Assembly (NCBI RefSeq): GCF_018861735.1
Contig: NZ_JAHLEB010000007.1
Location: 1-64,000, forward strand
DNA length: 64,000 nucleotides
Direction of reading: 5' to 3'
From: Clostridium lacusfryxellense
GTDB taxonomy: Bacteria; Bacillota; Clostridia; Clostridiales; Clostridiaceae
The notes under the pieces are model-generated. The model was not told where the DNA came from. It did not search any database and was given only the letters and a program-made list of their open reading frames with translations. Of this stretch, positions 36,101 through 45,151 are shown piece by piece; the stretch's first letter is position 1, and every line of letters begins with the position of its first letter. A program made the translations under genes and the position numbers.

Positions 36101-37664
36101 GTGGTTCATTTGACAATACAGCAAGAGGTGTATCGTTTCCCATAGAACCAATTGGTTCCTTACCATCTTTTGCCATCGGAGCCAAAATAATTTTCAAATC
36201 TTCTAGTGTATATCCAAAGGCTTGCTGCCTTTCTTTTAATATTTCTTTATCTATTTTAACTTCGTCAATTACTGCATCAAAATCTTCTAGGTAAAGTTTA
36301 TTTTTTGAAATCATTTCACCATAAGGTTTATTTGTGCAGATTTTCTTTTTAACTTCTTCGTCTTTAATTATTCTTCCTTCATTTGTATCAATTAAAAACA
36401 TCTTTCCTGGTTGAAGTTTACCTTTTTTCTCGATATCCTCTGGTTTAAACTTAAGTACACCAGCTTCAGACGCAAGAACAGCAAAACCATCTTTTGTTAT
36501 TACATATCTTGCAGGCCTAAGTCCATTTCTATCTAAGGTGGCACCTATTCTAATACCATCTGTAAATGCAACAACTGCAGGCCCGTCCCAAGGTTCAATT
36601 AAAGAAGCATGGTACTCATAAAAAGCTTTCTTATAATCTTCCATACCATCATTCGTCATCCAAACTTCAGGAATTAACATCATCATGCTATGAGGAAGAG
36701 ATCTACCATCCATCTTTAAGAGTTCTGTTATATTGTCAAGGGAAGCTGAGTCACTTCCATTAGGACTTATAATAGGAAACAATTTCTTTAAATTTTCTCC
36801 ATATACTTTAGATTTTAGAACTCCTTCGCGGGCATTCATCCAGTTTCTATTTCCTCTAATTGTATTTATCTCACCATTATGAGCTAAATATCTAAATGGC
36901 TGGGCTAAATCCCAAGTTGGAAATGTATTTGTACTATATCTCTGATGAACAAGGCAGAGTGCACTTTTGAAATTTATGTCTTGTAAATCTACATAGAAGC
37001 CTTTTATTTGTTCTGCAAGTAATAGTCCTTTGTATACAATGGTCCTACTAGAAAGACTACAGATATAGAAATATTCTGTGCTTCTATCAACTAATTTGAC
37101 TACTTCTTTTTCTGCTCTTTTTCTTATAACATAAAGTCTTCTTTCAAACTCTTCTTGAAGTTCATCGTCTGTTAGATCATCATCTTTAAAAGTTGACCCT
37201 AGAAAAATCTGTCTTATAATTGGTTCAGTTCCTTTTGCTGTATCACCAATATTTCTATTATCGATGGGAACGGATCTCCAACCTAATATTTTCTGGCCTT
37301 CTTCTTCTGCAATTCTTTCAAGTATGCCTTCGCATTGAAACCTTAGCGCAGGTTCTTTTGGAAGGAATACCATTCCTACTGCATATTTACCTGCTCTTGG
37401 AAGTTCTAGTCCTAAGTTGTCGCAACTAATTCTAAAAAATTCATCAGGAATTTGTACAAGAATACCTGCACCATCTCCGGTTTTAGGATCTGCTCCAACT
37501 GCACCTCTATGTGTTAAGTTCACAAGAACCTTTAATCCCTTTTTTATAATTCCGTTAGTTTTTTCACCTCTGATATTTGCTACAAAGCCAACACCACAAT
37601 TATCTTTTTCAAAAGCAGGATCGTACAATCCTTGCTTTTCAGGATAACCAATGCTATTATTCAC
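33144..37664 (-). CDS. gltB: Glutamate synthase large subunit
   Basis: 1506 residues, full length. GTG start behind GGGGGTAATATT. A short propeptide precedes the N-terminal nucleophile Cys of the glutaminase domain (EKDNCGVGFV), which is exposed by cleavage. The central and FMN domains follow (GGKSNTGEGGED, SGHDGGTGASP), with 3Fe-4S cysteines in CTMLRNCHLNTCDMG and the C-terminal beta-helix GXGXG domain (about 1250-1480). It transfers the amide nitrogen of glutamine to 2-oxoglutarate. It belongs with the ammonium genes at 6-14 kb in function. Confidence 0.96.
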   Translation of the reverse strand: MNNSIGYPEKQGLYDPAFEKDNCGVGFVANIRGEKTNGIIKKGLKVLVNLTHRGAVGADPKTGDGAGILVQIPDEFFRISCDNLGLELPRAGKYAVGMVFLPKEPALRFQCEGILERIAEEEGQKILGWRSVPIDNRNIGDTAKGTEPIIRQIFLGSTFKDDDLTDDELQEEFERRLYVIRKRAEKEVVKLVDRSTEYFYICSLSSRTIVYKGLLLAEQIKGFYVDLQDINFKSALCLVHQRYSTNTFPTWDLAQPFRYLAHNGEINTIRGNRNWMNAREGVLKSKVYGENLKKLFPIISPNGSDSASLDNITELLKMDGRSLPHSMMMLIPEVWMTNDGMEDYKKAFYEYHASLIEPWDGPAVVAFTDGIRIGATLDRNGLRPARYVITKDGFAVLASEAGVLKFKPEDIEKKGKLQPGKMFLIDTNEGRIIKDEEVKKKICTNKPYGEMISKNKLYLEDFDAVIDEVKIDKEILKERQQAFGYTLEDLKIILAPMAKDGKEPIGSMGNDTPLAVLSNEPQLLFAYFKQLFAQVTNPPIDPIREKMVMSLMNFVGSQDNVLNQELNDNPFIEISSPILTNLELAKIKNLKDNAFKTTTIPITFKADTGIEGFKDALDKLCARASARIEEGYNIIVLSDKSVDSYDAAIPSLLALSAVQQHLTREKTRTSVSIIVETGEARETMHFALLIGYGATGVNPYLALKSIDNIISEGDLENLSKEKAHENYINAISQGLLKILSKMGISTIQSYHGAQIFDAVGLSSELLEKHFGGTPSRIGGIGLDTIAKEVLIRHKNAFNKLRKPIAELEVGGKYSWRKDGEYHLFNPDTIFKLQVAARTNDYDLYKEYSKIINDQDKHLCTIRGLFELNYGNEIPIEKVEPISEIVKRFCSGAMSFGSISKEAHETMAIAMNRLGGKSNTGEGGEDASRFIVDENGDLRRSAIKQIASARFGVTAEYLVNADELQIKIAQGAKPGEGGQLPGKKVDANIARLRHSTPGIDLISPPPHHDIYSIEDLAQLIHDLKSVNPRARISTKLVSELGVGTIAAGVVKAHSDAIVISGHDGGTGASPLSSIKHAGLPWELGLAETQQVLLLNNLRSRVTVQTDGQLKTGRDVVIAALLGAEEFGFATTALVVLGCTMLRNCHLNTCDMGIATQDPELRKNFKGKPEYVVNFFTFIAMEIREHMAKLGFRTMNEMVGRVDKISQKKAIAHWKAKDLDLSNILYKPDMPKRIKRYCVIAQDHGLDNSLDFKLIEMAKASLENGMKSTSNLEIENVNRSVGAMLSGRIAMKFGAIGLPDDTITFNFVGAAGQSFGAFGANGLTLKLVGDANDYVGKGLSGAKIIVKTPENCTFKQDENFIAGNTILYGATSGKLFINGLVGERFAVRNSGAQAVVEGVGDHGCEYMTGGVVVIIGRTGRNFAAGMSGGIAYVIDENETLTSKCNMEMIEVEKVTSESDSLQLYSIIKEHFEATNSHKAAKILENWDEYKLKFKKIIPTAYKAILEGK

Positions 37665-37702
37665 AATATTACCCCCTTTTTATTATATAAACGATTATAT
37701 AA

Positions 37703-37730
37703 ATTGTACCACGATTCTGTAAATATGCAA
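37703..37730 (-). promoter_or_regulatory. promoter of gltBD
   Basis: Minus strand TTGCAT (complement of 37725-37730), a 16-base spacer and TACAAT (complement of 37703-37708), about 40 bases before gltB. Confidence 0.55.
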
Positions 37731-37890
37731 GTTTCATTTTTTTATAATTCAAAATTACCAATTTACACACTATAATTAATTATTCTACAAGAAAGTAGAT
37801 ATAATTCAACTAAAGATATAATTGGTAGTGAGTATATTTTATTTATATTCATACATAGCTGAGTATAGTTATCATATTTTTATATATAAA

Positions 37891-37931
37891 AATAGAAGGG
37901 AGTTGAAATTTAATTTCAACTCCCTTCTATT
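37891..37931 (-). terminator. terminator of SGNH hydrolase gene
   Basis: Perfect 17-bp stem, arms 37892-37908 and 37914-37930, with a 5-base loop and A/T flanks on both sides. It lies after the minus-strand hydrolase and before the gltB promoter region. Confidence 0.85.
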
Positions 37932-37946
37932 AAATAATATGATATT

Positions 37947-38663
37947 TTATTTTTGTAATAAAAAGTTATAGTTTTCTTTTATAAAATTTAATATTGTATT
38001 TGCAATTAATGATTGTCCTTCAATGTTTGGATGGATTCCATCCCTACATAAAAATTTACTGTAATTGTTATACTTTAGAAATTCTGATCTTACATCTATA
38101 AGTACGGTATTAGTTTCAATAGCTACTTGCGTTATAGTTTTACTATAGGAATTATGCCAATTGAAAAGAGTTTCCTTTGTACCTAACCAATGTAGAATAT
38201 TCATCTCGTTAGTATTATCTTCTTTTGAAATCCATTTAAAATATTTTAAAGGATCAAGTGGTGGTAGTGTCATAAGTACGGGCAATATATGGTTGCTTTT
38301 TAATGTATCTATCATAGCGAGTAGTGTTTCGCGAAAAGTTATTATATCTGTGTTTGGTTTGTATTCCATGTCAGGATTTTTAGCGATGTCATTCCAATTA
38401 TAGTCACAGTCATTACCGCCAAATTCAATTAATACTATGTCAGGGGACTTTTTTATAACATCATTGTACATCTTACGTGCACCCCTTATTATAGTACTAC
38501 CAAATTTACCTGCATTATATACTGGACCTTTTATTTTATTTTCAATGATGCTCGTAAAGTTCTCTTTTAAAATTGCATATTTAGATTTTTCATCATCGTA
38601 AATAATGCCCTTTGTAATAGAATCACCATATGCTAAAAAAACATAATTATCTTTTATCTTCAT
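37947..38663 (-). CDS. SGNH/GDSL-family hydrolase
   Basis: 238 residues behind GGAGGTATAGTATT. Block motifs of SGNH esterases are present: AYGDSITKG (nucleophile Ser), the Gly of NAGKFGSTI, GGNDCDYNW (Asn), and DGIHPN (Asp and His). There is no signal peptide, so it acts in the cytoplasm on an ester or acetyl group; the substrate is unknown. Monocistronic. Confidence 0.9.
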   Translation of the reverse strand: MKIKDNYVFLAYGDSITKGIIYDDEKSKYAILKENFTSIIENKIKGPVYNAGKFGSTIIRGARKMYNDVIKKSPDIVLIEFGGNDCDYNWNDIAKNPDMEYKPNTDIITFRETLLAMIDTLKSNHILPVLMTLPPLDPLKYFKWISKEDNTNEMNILHWLGTKETLFNWHNSYSKTITQVAIETNTVLIDVRSEFLKYNNYSKFLCRDGIHPNIEGQSLIANTILNFIKENYNFLLQK

Positions 38664-38948
38664 AATACTATACCTCCATAAAACTAAATTCTAAATTATA
38701 AGTAAAAAAAATTGATTTAATTAATTTACTTAATGTATATTAACAATATATCACATGAATGTCTATAATACAATACGTAGTTATGAAAACTATATATCAA
38801 ATTTAGGATTTCTTATTTTTATATAACATCTATATTTCCTTCATAACATCTACATAATTATTTTCTATAATATAGTTAGTGTAGTTTGTGTTTATACATT
38901 AAGAAGTATGTAAATGAGTTATCGATTTAATAAATATTATGTTTTATG

Positions 38949-38977
38949 TTGACAATTTATTAAACTAATGATAACAT
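38949..38977 (+). promoter_or_regulatory. promoter of the sulfate assimilation operon
   Basis: TTGACA (38949-38954), a 17-base spacer and TAACAT (38972-38977). Confidence 0.65.
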
Positions 38978-38985
38978 ACACCTAA

Positions 38986-39003
38986 CCTATAGGATAAGTA
39001 TGT
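38986..39003. promoter_or_regulatory. shared candidate operator (copy 2), overlapping the transcript start
   Basis: CCTATAGGATAAGTATGT lies right after the -10 box, where a repressor would block initiation. It matches 16 of 18 bases of the element near 20756 before the paralogous binding-protein gene. CCTATAGG is itself a palindrome. Confidence 0.45.
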
Positions 39004-39107
39004 AAACCCTATAAGGACAATATTAAAGATATTAAGAATTGATATCATTTTTATTATAACAGGATGTTTATTGAATATTATACTAATATTAAATAGAGGA
39101 GGACAAG

Positions 39108-40148
39108 ATGAAGAATCAAAGGGTCTTTAAATTTTCGTCAACACTATTGGTAGGCCTTTCATTAATGGTGGTATTGGCAGGATGCTCCTCTAAAAAAGTA
39201 AAAAGTGATAATGTTAGAGTAGGGTACTTCCCAAGCATAACCCATTCTCAAGCTCTTGTAGGTCGCGAACAAGGAAGTTTTCAAAAGGCTTTAGGAACAT
39301 CAAAAAAAATAGAATGGAAATTATTTAATGCAGGACCAGCAGAAGTAGAGGCACTTTTTGCAGAGGCTATTGATATAGCTTATATAGGACCTGGGCCAGC
39401 AATTAATGGATATGCAAAATCTAAAGGTGATATTCAAATTATTGCAGGGGCAACAGATGCAGGAGCAATATTTGTATCTAAAAAAGGATTGATTATTAAG
39501 GATATGAAAGATTTAAGCGGCAGGAAAATTGCAGTTCCACAGTTTGGAAACACTCAGGATTTGACGCTTAGACATTTAATGTCTAAGAATGGGTTAAAGG
39601 ATACAACAAAGGGTGGAACTGTTGAAGTAAGGCAAGCCTCAAATGCAGATATTCTATCTCTAATGCAAAAGGGAGATATAGATGCAGCTTTAGTACCAGA
39701 ACCTTGGGGTTCAAGGTTAATAGAAGAAGCAAAAGCAAATATTATTTTAGATTATAAAGATTTATTTAGAGAAGGAAACTATACCACTGCTGTAGTAGTT
39801 GTTAGAACTGAATTTTTAAAATATAATCCAGAAATTGTTGAAAAATTTATAAGAAACCATGTAGAAGTAACAGACTATATTAATAAAAATCCAGAAGAAG
39901 CTAAAGTTATAGTTAATAAACAAATTACTGAATTAACTAAAAAAGGATTATCGAAAGAAATTTTAGATAATTCATTTAAAAGATTAACAATTACAAATAA
40001 TCCAGAAAAAGACTCAGTTTTAGATTTTGTTAAATTTTCACTAGATGAAAAGTTTTTAAAAATAAAGCCAGATACTAAGGATTTATTTAATCTTGCTATT
40101 TTAAATAAGGTTTTAAAAGAAAAGGGATTAGAGCAAATAAAATATTAG
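39108..40148 (+). CDS. ABC transporter substrate-binding lipoprotein (sulfate/sulfonate type)
   Basis: 346 residues. Lipobox VVLAGCSS gives a lipid-anchored extracellular protein of the SsuA/TauA group (VRVGYFPSITHSQAL, IGPGPAINGYAKSK, ALVPEPWGSRL). It starts an operon that continues with ATPase, permease and sulfate activation genes. The same set in Clostridium acetobutylicum is annotated as a sulfate importer, so sulfate is the likely ligand despite the sulfonate-type fold. A close paralog lies at 19664. GAGGAGGACAAG precedes the ATG. Confidence 0.92.
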   Translation: MKNQRVFKFSSTLLVGLSLMVVLAGCSSKKVKSDNVRVGYFPSITHSQALVGREQGSFQKALGTSKKIEWKLFNAGPAEVEALFAEAIDIAYIGPGPAINGYAKSKGDIQIIAGATDAGAIFVSKKGLIIKDMKDLSGRKIAVPQFGNTQDLTLRHLMSKNGLKDTTKGGTVEVRQASNADILSLMQKGDIDAALVPEPWGSRLIEEAKANIILDYKDLFREGNYTTAVVVVRTEFLKYNPEIVEKFIRNHVEVTDYINKNPEEAKVIVNKQITELTKKGLSKEILDNSFKRLTITNNPEKDSVLDFVKFSLDEKFLKIKPDTKDLFNLAILNKVLKEKGLEQIKY

Positions 40149-40174
40149 TATAAATAAAATTAGAGGTGATAAAT

Positions 40175-41014
40175 GTGGGCCTTATAGTTAAGGACGTAAG
40201 TAAGGAGTTTATTTCAAAACATAAAAAGACAAGCACACTTGAAAATTTTAATATAGAAATAAAAAAAGGTGACTTCGTATGTATATTAGGCCCTTCTGGT
40301 TGTGGTAAATCTACTTTGCTAAATATTTTAGCAGGACTTGAAAAGGCAACTAAAGGCGTGGTTGTACTTAACGGTAATGAGATAACTGGGCCAGGACCGG
40401 ATAGAACAGTTATGTTTCAGGAGGCTGCATTATTTCCTTGGCTTAAGGTTATTGATAATGTAGAATTTGGAATGAAGATGGCTGGTATTTCAAAGGAAGT
40501 TAGATACGAGAAAGCAATTCATTATTTAAAAATGGTACATTTATCAAAGTTTCAAGATTCCTACGTGTATGAGCTTTCAGGTGGTATGAAGCAGAGAGTT
40601 GCACTAGCGAGGGCACTATCTCTTGATTCTGAAATACTTCTAATGGACGAACCTTTTGCGGCACTTGATAGTCAGACTAAAATGATGTTACGGCAAGAAC
40701 TTCAGCGTATATGGGTAAATACTAAAAAAACAATTGTGTTTATTACGCATGATGCAGAAGAAGCAGTTTATTTAGCAAATAGAGTTGTAGTTATGGCAGC
40801 GAACCCAGGACGTATAAAACAGGAATTTGCTATAGAACTTTCAAGGCCAAGACAAATGGAAAGTTGTGATATTACTTATTATACTTCCAAAATAATGAAA
40901 GCATTAAAAGAGGAGGTGGAGAAAGTTGCAAAAGCAGAGTACGACGGTGATTGGAATATTGAAGAAAATCCTGTTCTATATTCTTCTGATACTGATATGG
41001 GAAGGGATTTATAA
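40175..41014 (+). CDS. ABC transporter ATP-binding protein (SsuB/TauB type)
   Basis: 279 residues from the GTG at 40175, after AGAGGTGAT; the GTG at 40166 is part of that site. Walker A GPSGCGKST, Q-loop MFQEAALFPW, signature ELSGGMKQRVALARAL, Walker B ILLMDEPFAALD and the H-loop ITHDAEEA are all intact. It energises uptake of sulfate or sulfonate. The last ~30 codons overlap the start of the permease gene. Confidence 0.94.
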   Translation: MGLIVKDVSKEFISKHKKTSTLENFNIEIKKGDFVCILGPSGCGKSTLLNILAGLEKATKGVVVLNGNEITGPGPDRTVMFQEAALFPWLKVIDNVEFGMKMAGISKEVRYEKAIHYLKMVHLSKFQDSYVYELSGGMKQRVALARALSLDSEILLMDEPFAALDSQTKMMLRQELQRIWVNTKKTIVFITHDAEEAVYLANRVVVMAANPGRIKQEFAIELSRPRQMESCDITYYTSKIMKALKEEVEKVAKAEYDGDWNIEENPVLYSSDTDMGRDL

Positions 41015-41720
41015 ATTAGGTGTTGATATTTTAAGAATTTGGAGACCATATATTTTACCTTCACCTATAGATGTTTTTAAGACTTTGGCAGTTCTAATTG
41101 AAGACAATACAATAGGAATAGCAATTATTGCAAGTTTAAAACGAATTATAGTGGGTTATTTTATTTCAGTAATAATAGGAGTTTCTCTTGGACTTATAAT
41201 TGCTAGATTTAAATATTTAGAAGAAAATTTAGGACCACTAATTTTAGGACTTCAGACTTTACCTAGTATTTGTTGGTTGCCGTTTGCTATTCTTTGGTTT
41301 GGACTTAGTGAGGGTTCGATTATTTTTGTAATTGCAATTGGTTCAACATTTGCCGTTGCTATGTCAGTTAAATATGCAATAAAAAATGTTAATCCCTTAT
41401 ATATAAGAGCTTCAAGAACTATGGGAGCAAAGGGTAGTAAAATTTATACTCATGTAATATTGCCGGCGGCACTCCCAGATATAGTTAGCGGACTTAAGCA
41501 AGGTTGGTCTTTTGCCTGGAGAGCTCTAATGGCTGGTGAAATGCTTTCTTCTACAAAGGGGCTTGGACAGGTGCTTATGGTTGGTAGAGATTTAGCAGAT
41601 ATTAGCCAAGTTGTAGCTGTAATGATAGTAATAATAGTTCTTGGTTTATTAGTGGATAAACTTGTTTTTGAAAGGCTTGAGAAAAATATGAGACATAAAT
41701 GGGGTCTTGATAGAGTTTAG
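40926..41720 (+). CDS. ABC transporter permease (SsuC/TauC type)
   Basis: 264 residues from a TTG at 40926, behind GAGGAGGTGGAGAAAG. Six predicted helices and the EAA-like loop RASRTMGAKGSKIYTHVILPAALPDI that docks on the ATPase. The start lies 89 bases inside the ATPase gene in another frame; later in-frame starts would cut into the first helix. Works with the binding protein and ATPase upstream. Confidence 0.9.
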   Translation: MQKQSTTVIGILKKILFYILLILIWEGIYKLGVDILRIWRPYILPSPIDVFKTLAVLIEDNTIGIAIIASLKRIIVGYFISVIIGVSLGLIIARFKYLEENLGPLILGLQTLPSICWLPFAILWFGLSEGSIIFVIAIGSTFAVAMSVKYAIKNVNPLYIRASRTMGAKGSKIYTHVILPAALPDIVSGLKQGWSFAWRALMAGEMLSSTKGLGQVLMVGRDLADISQVVAVMIVIIVLGLLVDKLVFERLEKNMRHKWGLDRV

Positions 41721-41746
41721 TTAAAAAACTATGGAGGTGAAAGCGT

Positions 41747-42328
41747 ATGAGTATTAAAAATCTAACATGGCATGATACATCCGTAAGTAGAGAAAAAAGG
41801 GAAATATTACTTAAGCAAAAGGCTAAGCTTTTGTGGTTTACTGGGTTATCAGGTTCTGGAAAGTCAACAGTTGCAAATGCCTTAGATATAAGATTAAATC
41901 AGAGAGGCGCGGCAACTTATCTACTTGATGGTGATAATATTCGCCTTGGCATTAATTCAGATCTTGGATTTTCTCTGGAAGATAGAAATGAGAATATAAG
42001 GCGAATTAGTGAAATTGGCAAATTATTTGTAGATGCAGGCCTAATAACTATAGCTTGTTTCATATCCCCTCTGAAAGTAAATCGTCAAATGGCAAGGGAG
42101 ACCTTAGGAGAAGATTTTATTGAAGTATTTGTAGATTGCCCAATAGAGGAATGTGAGAAAAGGGATCCTAAAAACTTATATAAAAAAGCTAGACTTGGCG
42201 AAATTAAGGAATTTACAGGAATAACATCCCCTTATGAAAAACCTGAAAATCCAGAGATTATTGTGAATACAAAGGATCAAACAATAGATCAATGTGTAGA
42301 TAAAATATTAGATTATTTAAGGCTATAG
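41747..42328 (+). CDS. cysC: Adenylylsulfate (APS) kinase
   Basis: 193 residues. P-loop FTGLSGSGKST, then DGDNIRLGINSDLGFSLEDR and FISPLKVNR, the region that carries the phosphorylated Ser in CysC proteins. It makes PAPS from APS. A PAPS reductase gene (cysH) is absent and the next genes encode an APS-reducing enzyme, so the PAPS made here may serve sulfation, be stored, or regulate flux. Same gene order as in C. acetobutylicum. Confidence 0.93.
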   Translation: MSIKNLTWHDTSVSREKREILLKQKAKLLWFTGLSGSGKSTVANALDIRLNQRGAATYLLDGDNIRLGINSDLGFSLEDRNENIRRISEIGKLFVDAGLITIACFISPLKVNRQMARETLGEDFIEVFVDCPIEECEKRDPKNLYKKARLGEIKEFTGITSPYEKPENPEIIVNTKDQTIDQCVDKILDYLRL

Positions 42329-42341
42329 CTAGGAGGGTATA

Positions 42342-44021
42342 ATGAAGCTAGAAACAAAAATATTAGAAACTGATATATTAGTTGTCGGTGGCGGCACTTC
42401 TGGATGTTATGCTGCATTAACTCTAAGCCAGCATGAAGACATGAATATTATAGTTGTAGATAAAGCTAATATAAAAAGAAGTGGATGTTTAGCTGCAGGA
42501 GTTAATGCAATCAATGCATATATTAATGAAGGGTATACTCCAGAAGACTTTGTTGACTACGTAAAAAAGGAAGCGGAAGGAATTATAAGGGAAGACTTAG
42601 TATACTCTATAGCTAAAAATTTAAATAAAGTTACCAGAAACATGGAAAAATTAGGCCTTACTATTTTAAAAGATTCTGGCGGAAAGTATGTTACTCGTGG
42701 CAAAAGAAGTATTAAGATAAATGGAGAAAACATAAAACCCCTTCTTGCAAATGAGGTAGAATCTAAGAGAAATATACAGGTTTTAAACAAGGTAAATATA
42801 ATAGATTACATTATTAAAGATAAGGTTGTTATCGGTGTTTATGGATTCCATGTAGAAGAAAACATTTTTTATGTAATTTATTCTAAAGCTGTTATTTGTA
42901 CAACGGGTGGAGCGTCAGGCCTATATAAACCAAATAATTCTGGCTTTTCTAAACATAAGATGTGGTATTCTCCATTTAACACAGGTGCAGGTTATGCTAT
43001 GGGTATAAGAGCGGGGGCTGAGATGACTTCTTTTGAAATGAGGTTCATAGCACTCAGGTGTAAGGATACTATTGCACCAACTGGTACTGTAGCTCAAGGA
43101 ATAGGTGCAAAGCAAGTTAATGGTAATAATGAAAATTACGTAAGAAATTATGGAAAGCCACTAACGACAACGCGTTTATTTGCAACTGTTGAGGAAAATC
43201 GGAAAGGGTTAGGGCCTTGTTATTTAAATACTAAGGGTATATCAAAGGTCGTTGAAGAGGAACTTTATAAGGCGTATCTTAATATGGCACCAGCCCAAAC
43301 CTTAAAATGGATTGAAAATGGAATTGGTCCTAGCACTGAAAATCTGGAAATAGAAGGTACAGAACCTTATATAGTTGGAGGTCACGCAGCTAGTGGATAT
43401 TGGGTAGATGTTAACCGAGCTACTAGTATTTCAGGCTTATATGCAGCTGGGGATGTAGCAGGTGGAAGTCCTAAAAAATATGTAACTGGTTGTTTTGTTG
43501 AAGGTGAAATTGCAGCTGTTGCTGCAACTGAGTTTATAAAAAACAAGAAAAATGAGTTGTTAAAAGAAGATGAAATTAACTCTAAAGTTTTATTTTTAGA
43601 AACTTTGCTTGAAGATGTTTGCGGAATGTTTTCTGTAAATGAAATTGAAGAAGCTATGCAAAAGGTAATGGACGAATATGCAGGTGGTATATCTAAAAAC
43701 TATGTATATAATTCTAAAAGATTATACATTGCAAGTGTAAAAATAGAGGAACTCTTAACTCTATCCAAGGATCTTCACGCAAACGATATGAGGGATTTAC
43801 TTCAAATATTTGAAGTTATTGATAGATTATATGTTTGCAAAGTTTTAATAGTTCATCTTTTAAATAGGACAGAAACCCGCTGGAAATGTTATGGCGAGAA
43901 TGCAGATTTCCCAGAGAAGGATGAAAATATGCTTAAATATGTAAATTCAATTTATAAGGATGGGAAAGTAAAGGTTGTACTTAGAAATTTAATAAAGAGA
44001 GATGAAGTTTATGAGCATTAA
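42342..44021 (+). CDS. aprA: Adenylylsulfate reductase alpha subunit-like flavoprotein
   Basis: 559 residues. FAD site ILVVGGGTSGCYAAL at the N-terminus; the fumarate reductase/AprA fold follows with KRSGCLAAGVNA, GAEMTSFEMRFIALRCKD and VGGHAASGYWVD, the last two at places where AprA binds APS. It is shorter than dissimilatory AprA (about 650) and belongs to a clostridial assimilatory branch. With AprB it would reduce APS to sulfite and AMP. The flanking aprB, cysD and cysN genes make fumarate or aspartate oxidase alternatives unlikely. AGGAGGGTATA precedes the ATG. Confidence 0.88.
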   Translation: MKLETKILETDILVVGGGTSGCYAALTLSQHEDMNIIVVDKANIKRSGCLAAGVNAINAYINEGYTPEDFVDYVKKEAEGIIREDLVYSIAKNLNKVTRNMEKLGLTILKDSGGKYVTRGKRSIKINGENIKPLLANEVESKRNIQVLNKVNIIDYIIKDKVVIGVYGFHVEENIFYVIYSKAVICTTGGASGLYKPNNSGFSKHKMWYSPFNTGAGYAMGIRAGAEMTSFEMRFIALRCKDTIAPTGTVAQGIGAKQVNGNNENYVRNYGKPLTTTRLFATVEENRKGLGPCYLNTKGISKVVEEELYKAYLNMAPAQTLKWIENGIGPSTENLEIEGTEPYIVGGHAASGYWVDVNRATSISGLYAAGDVAGGSPKKYVTGCFVEGEIAAVAATEFIKNKKNELLKEDEINSKVLFLETLLEDVCGMFSVNEIEEAMQKVMDEYAGGISKNYVYNSKRLYIASVKIEELLTLSKDLHANDMRDLLQIFEVIDRLYVCKVLIVHLLNRTETRWKCYGENADFPEKDENMLKYVNSIYKDGKVKVVLRNLIKRDEVYEH

Positions 44022-44325
44022 AATAATCCCGCAAAAATGTGTAGGTTGTGGAAAATGCCTCAATGTCTGCCCTGGGAATCTTATATATAAGAAAGAAAAC
44101 TCAAAAGCATATATAAAATATCCCGAGGAGTGCTGGGGATGTTGCGCATGTGTTAAAGAGTGCCCAGCCTCTGCCATAAATTATTATCTTGGAGTTGACA
44201 TTGGAGGAAAAGGAACTTATTTAAATACAAAAAAAGAAAAGAATCTCCTTCATTGGCATATACATAAACCAAAAGGTGAAGAGATAATTATTACAACAAA
44301 TGAAACAGAAGCTAATAAATATTAG
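44011..44325 (+). CDS. aprB: Adenylylsulfate reductase beta subunit-like ferredoxin
   Basis: 104 residues from the ATG at 44011, inside the end of aprA (ATG 11 bases before its stop is complete). Two 4Fe-4S motifs: CVGCGKCLNVCP and CWGCCACVKECP. The stretch after them (GVDIGGKGTYLNTK, LLHWHIHKPKG) is AprB-like, but the protein is about 45 residues shorter than dissimilatory AprB. It carries electrons to AprA. Confidence 0.88.
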   Translation: MSIKIIPQKCVGCGKCLNVCPGNLIYKKENSKAYIKYPEECWGCCACVKECPASAINYYLGVDIGGKGTYLNTKKEKNLLHWHIHKPKGEEIIITTNETEANKY

Positions 44326-44336
44326 GAGGTAGAATT

Positions 44337-45137
44337 ATGAATCATTTAGATACATTAGAAGCAGAAAGTATTTTCATACTAAGAGAATCATATAAAAAAT
44401 TAGGTAAACTAGGAATGTTATGGTCGATTGGAAAAGACTCAACAGTATTATTGTGGCTTGCTAAGAAAGCCTTTTTTGGACATTGTCCTTTCCCTTTTAT
44501 TCATGTGGATACTAAACATAAAATACCAGCAATGATTGAATATAGAGATATGATTGCTAAAGAGTTTAATATTGACCTTATAGTTCATACAAATCAGGAA
44601 GCAATCGACGCAGGTATGGGACCAGATAAAGGAAGACTTGTTTGTTGTAAAGCTCTAAAAACAGATGGCCTTCAACAAGTGGTTACGAAATATGAATTTG
44701 ACGGATTAATTCTAGGAATTAGAAGTGATGAGGAAGGTTCCCGCTCTAAAGAAAGAGTATTTAGTGAAAGAAATAAGGATTCCGAATGGGATTACACTAA
44801 TCAAGCACCAGAACTTTGGGATCAATTTAAAACTGACTTTCCAAAGGGAAATCATATTAGGGTTCATCCTATACTTCATTGGAATGAAATAGATATATGG
44901 TCTTATATACAAAGAGAAAATATACCACTTATAGATTTATATTTCGCAAAGGATGGAGAAAGATATAGAAGTCTTGGCTGTGCTGAGTGTACTGGTAAGA
45001 TAAAGTCTAATGCTACAACAATAGATGACATAATTGAAGAATTAAAACACACAACTACTGGTGAGAGAGCAGGAAGAGCTCAGGATCAAGAAGATTCATA
45101 TGCTATGCAAAAGCTTCGTAAAGATGGATATATGTAA
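44337..45137 (+). CDS. cysD: Sulfate adenylyltransferase subunit 2 (ATP sulfurylase)
   Basis: 266 residues. PP-loop motif [16 protein letters not shown], then [31 protein letters not shown] and the conserved end [15 protein letters not shown]-type segment. It adenylates sulfate to APS, with the reaction driven by GTP hydrolysis in the partner CysN encoded next. TTAGGAGGTAGAATT precedes the ATG. Confidence 0.95.
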   Translation: MNHLDTLEAESIFILRESYKKLGKLGMLWSIGKDSTVLLWLAKKAFFGHCPFPFIHVDTKHKIPAMIEYRDMIAKEFNIDLIVHTNQEAIDAGMGPDKGRLVCCKALKTDGLQQVVTKYEFDGLILGIRSDEEGSRSKERVFSERNKDSEWDYTNQAPELWDQFKTDFPKGNHIRVHPILHWNEIDIWSYIQRENIPLIDLYFAKDGERYRSLGCAECTGKIKSNATTIDDIIEELKHTTTGERAGRAQDQEDSYAMQKLRKDGYM

Positions 45138-45151
45138 GGGAGGTCATACTA

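Larger units (their letters stand above)
38664..39107 (+). other. 444-bp divergent control region before the sulfate operon
   Basis: AT-rich. Contains the promoter at 38949-38977 and the shared 18-base motif at 38986-39003, with CCTATAAGG repeated at 39007-39015. I looked for, but did not see, an S-box (SAM) riboswitch or T-box. Confidence 0.55.

Noticed and set aside
38664-39107. Possible S-box (SAM) riboswitch or T-box before the sulfate operon
   Set aside because: Neither the conserved S-box core nor a T-box sequence is visible; only a promoter and short motif repeats.
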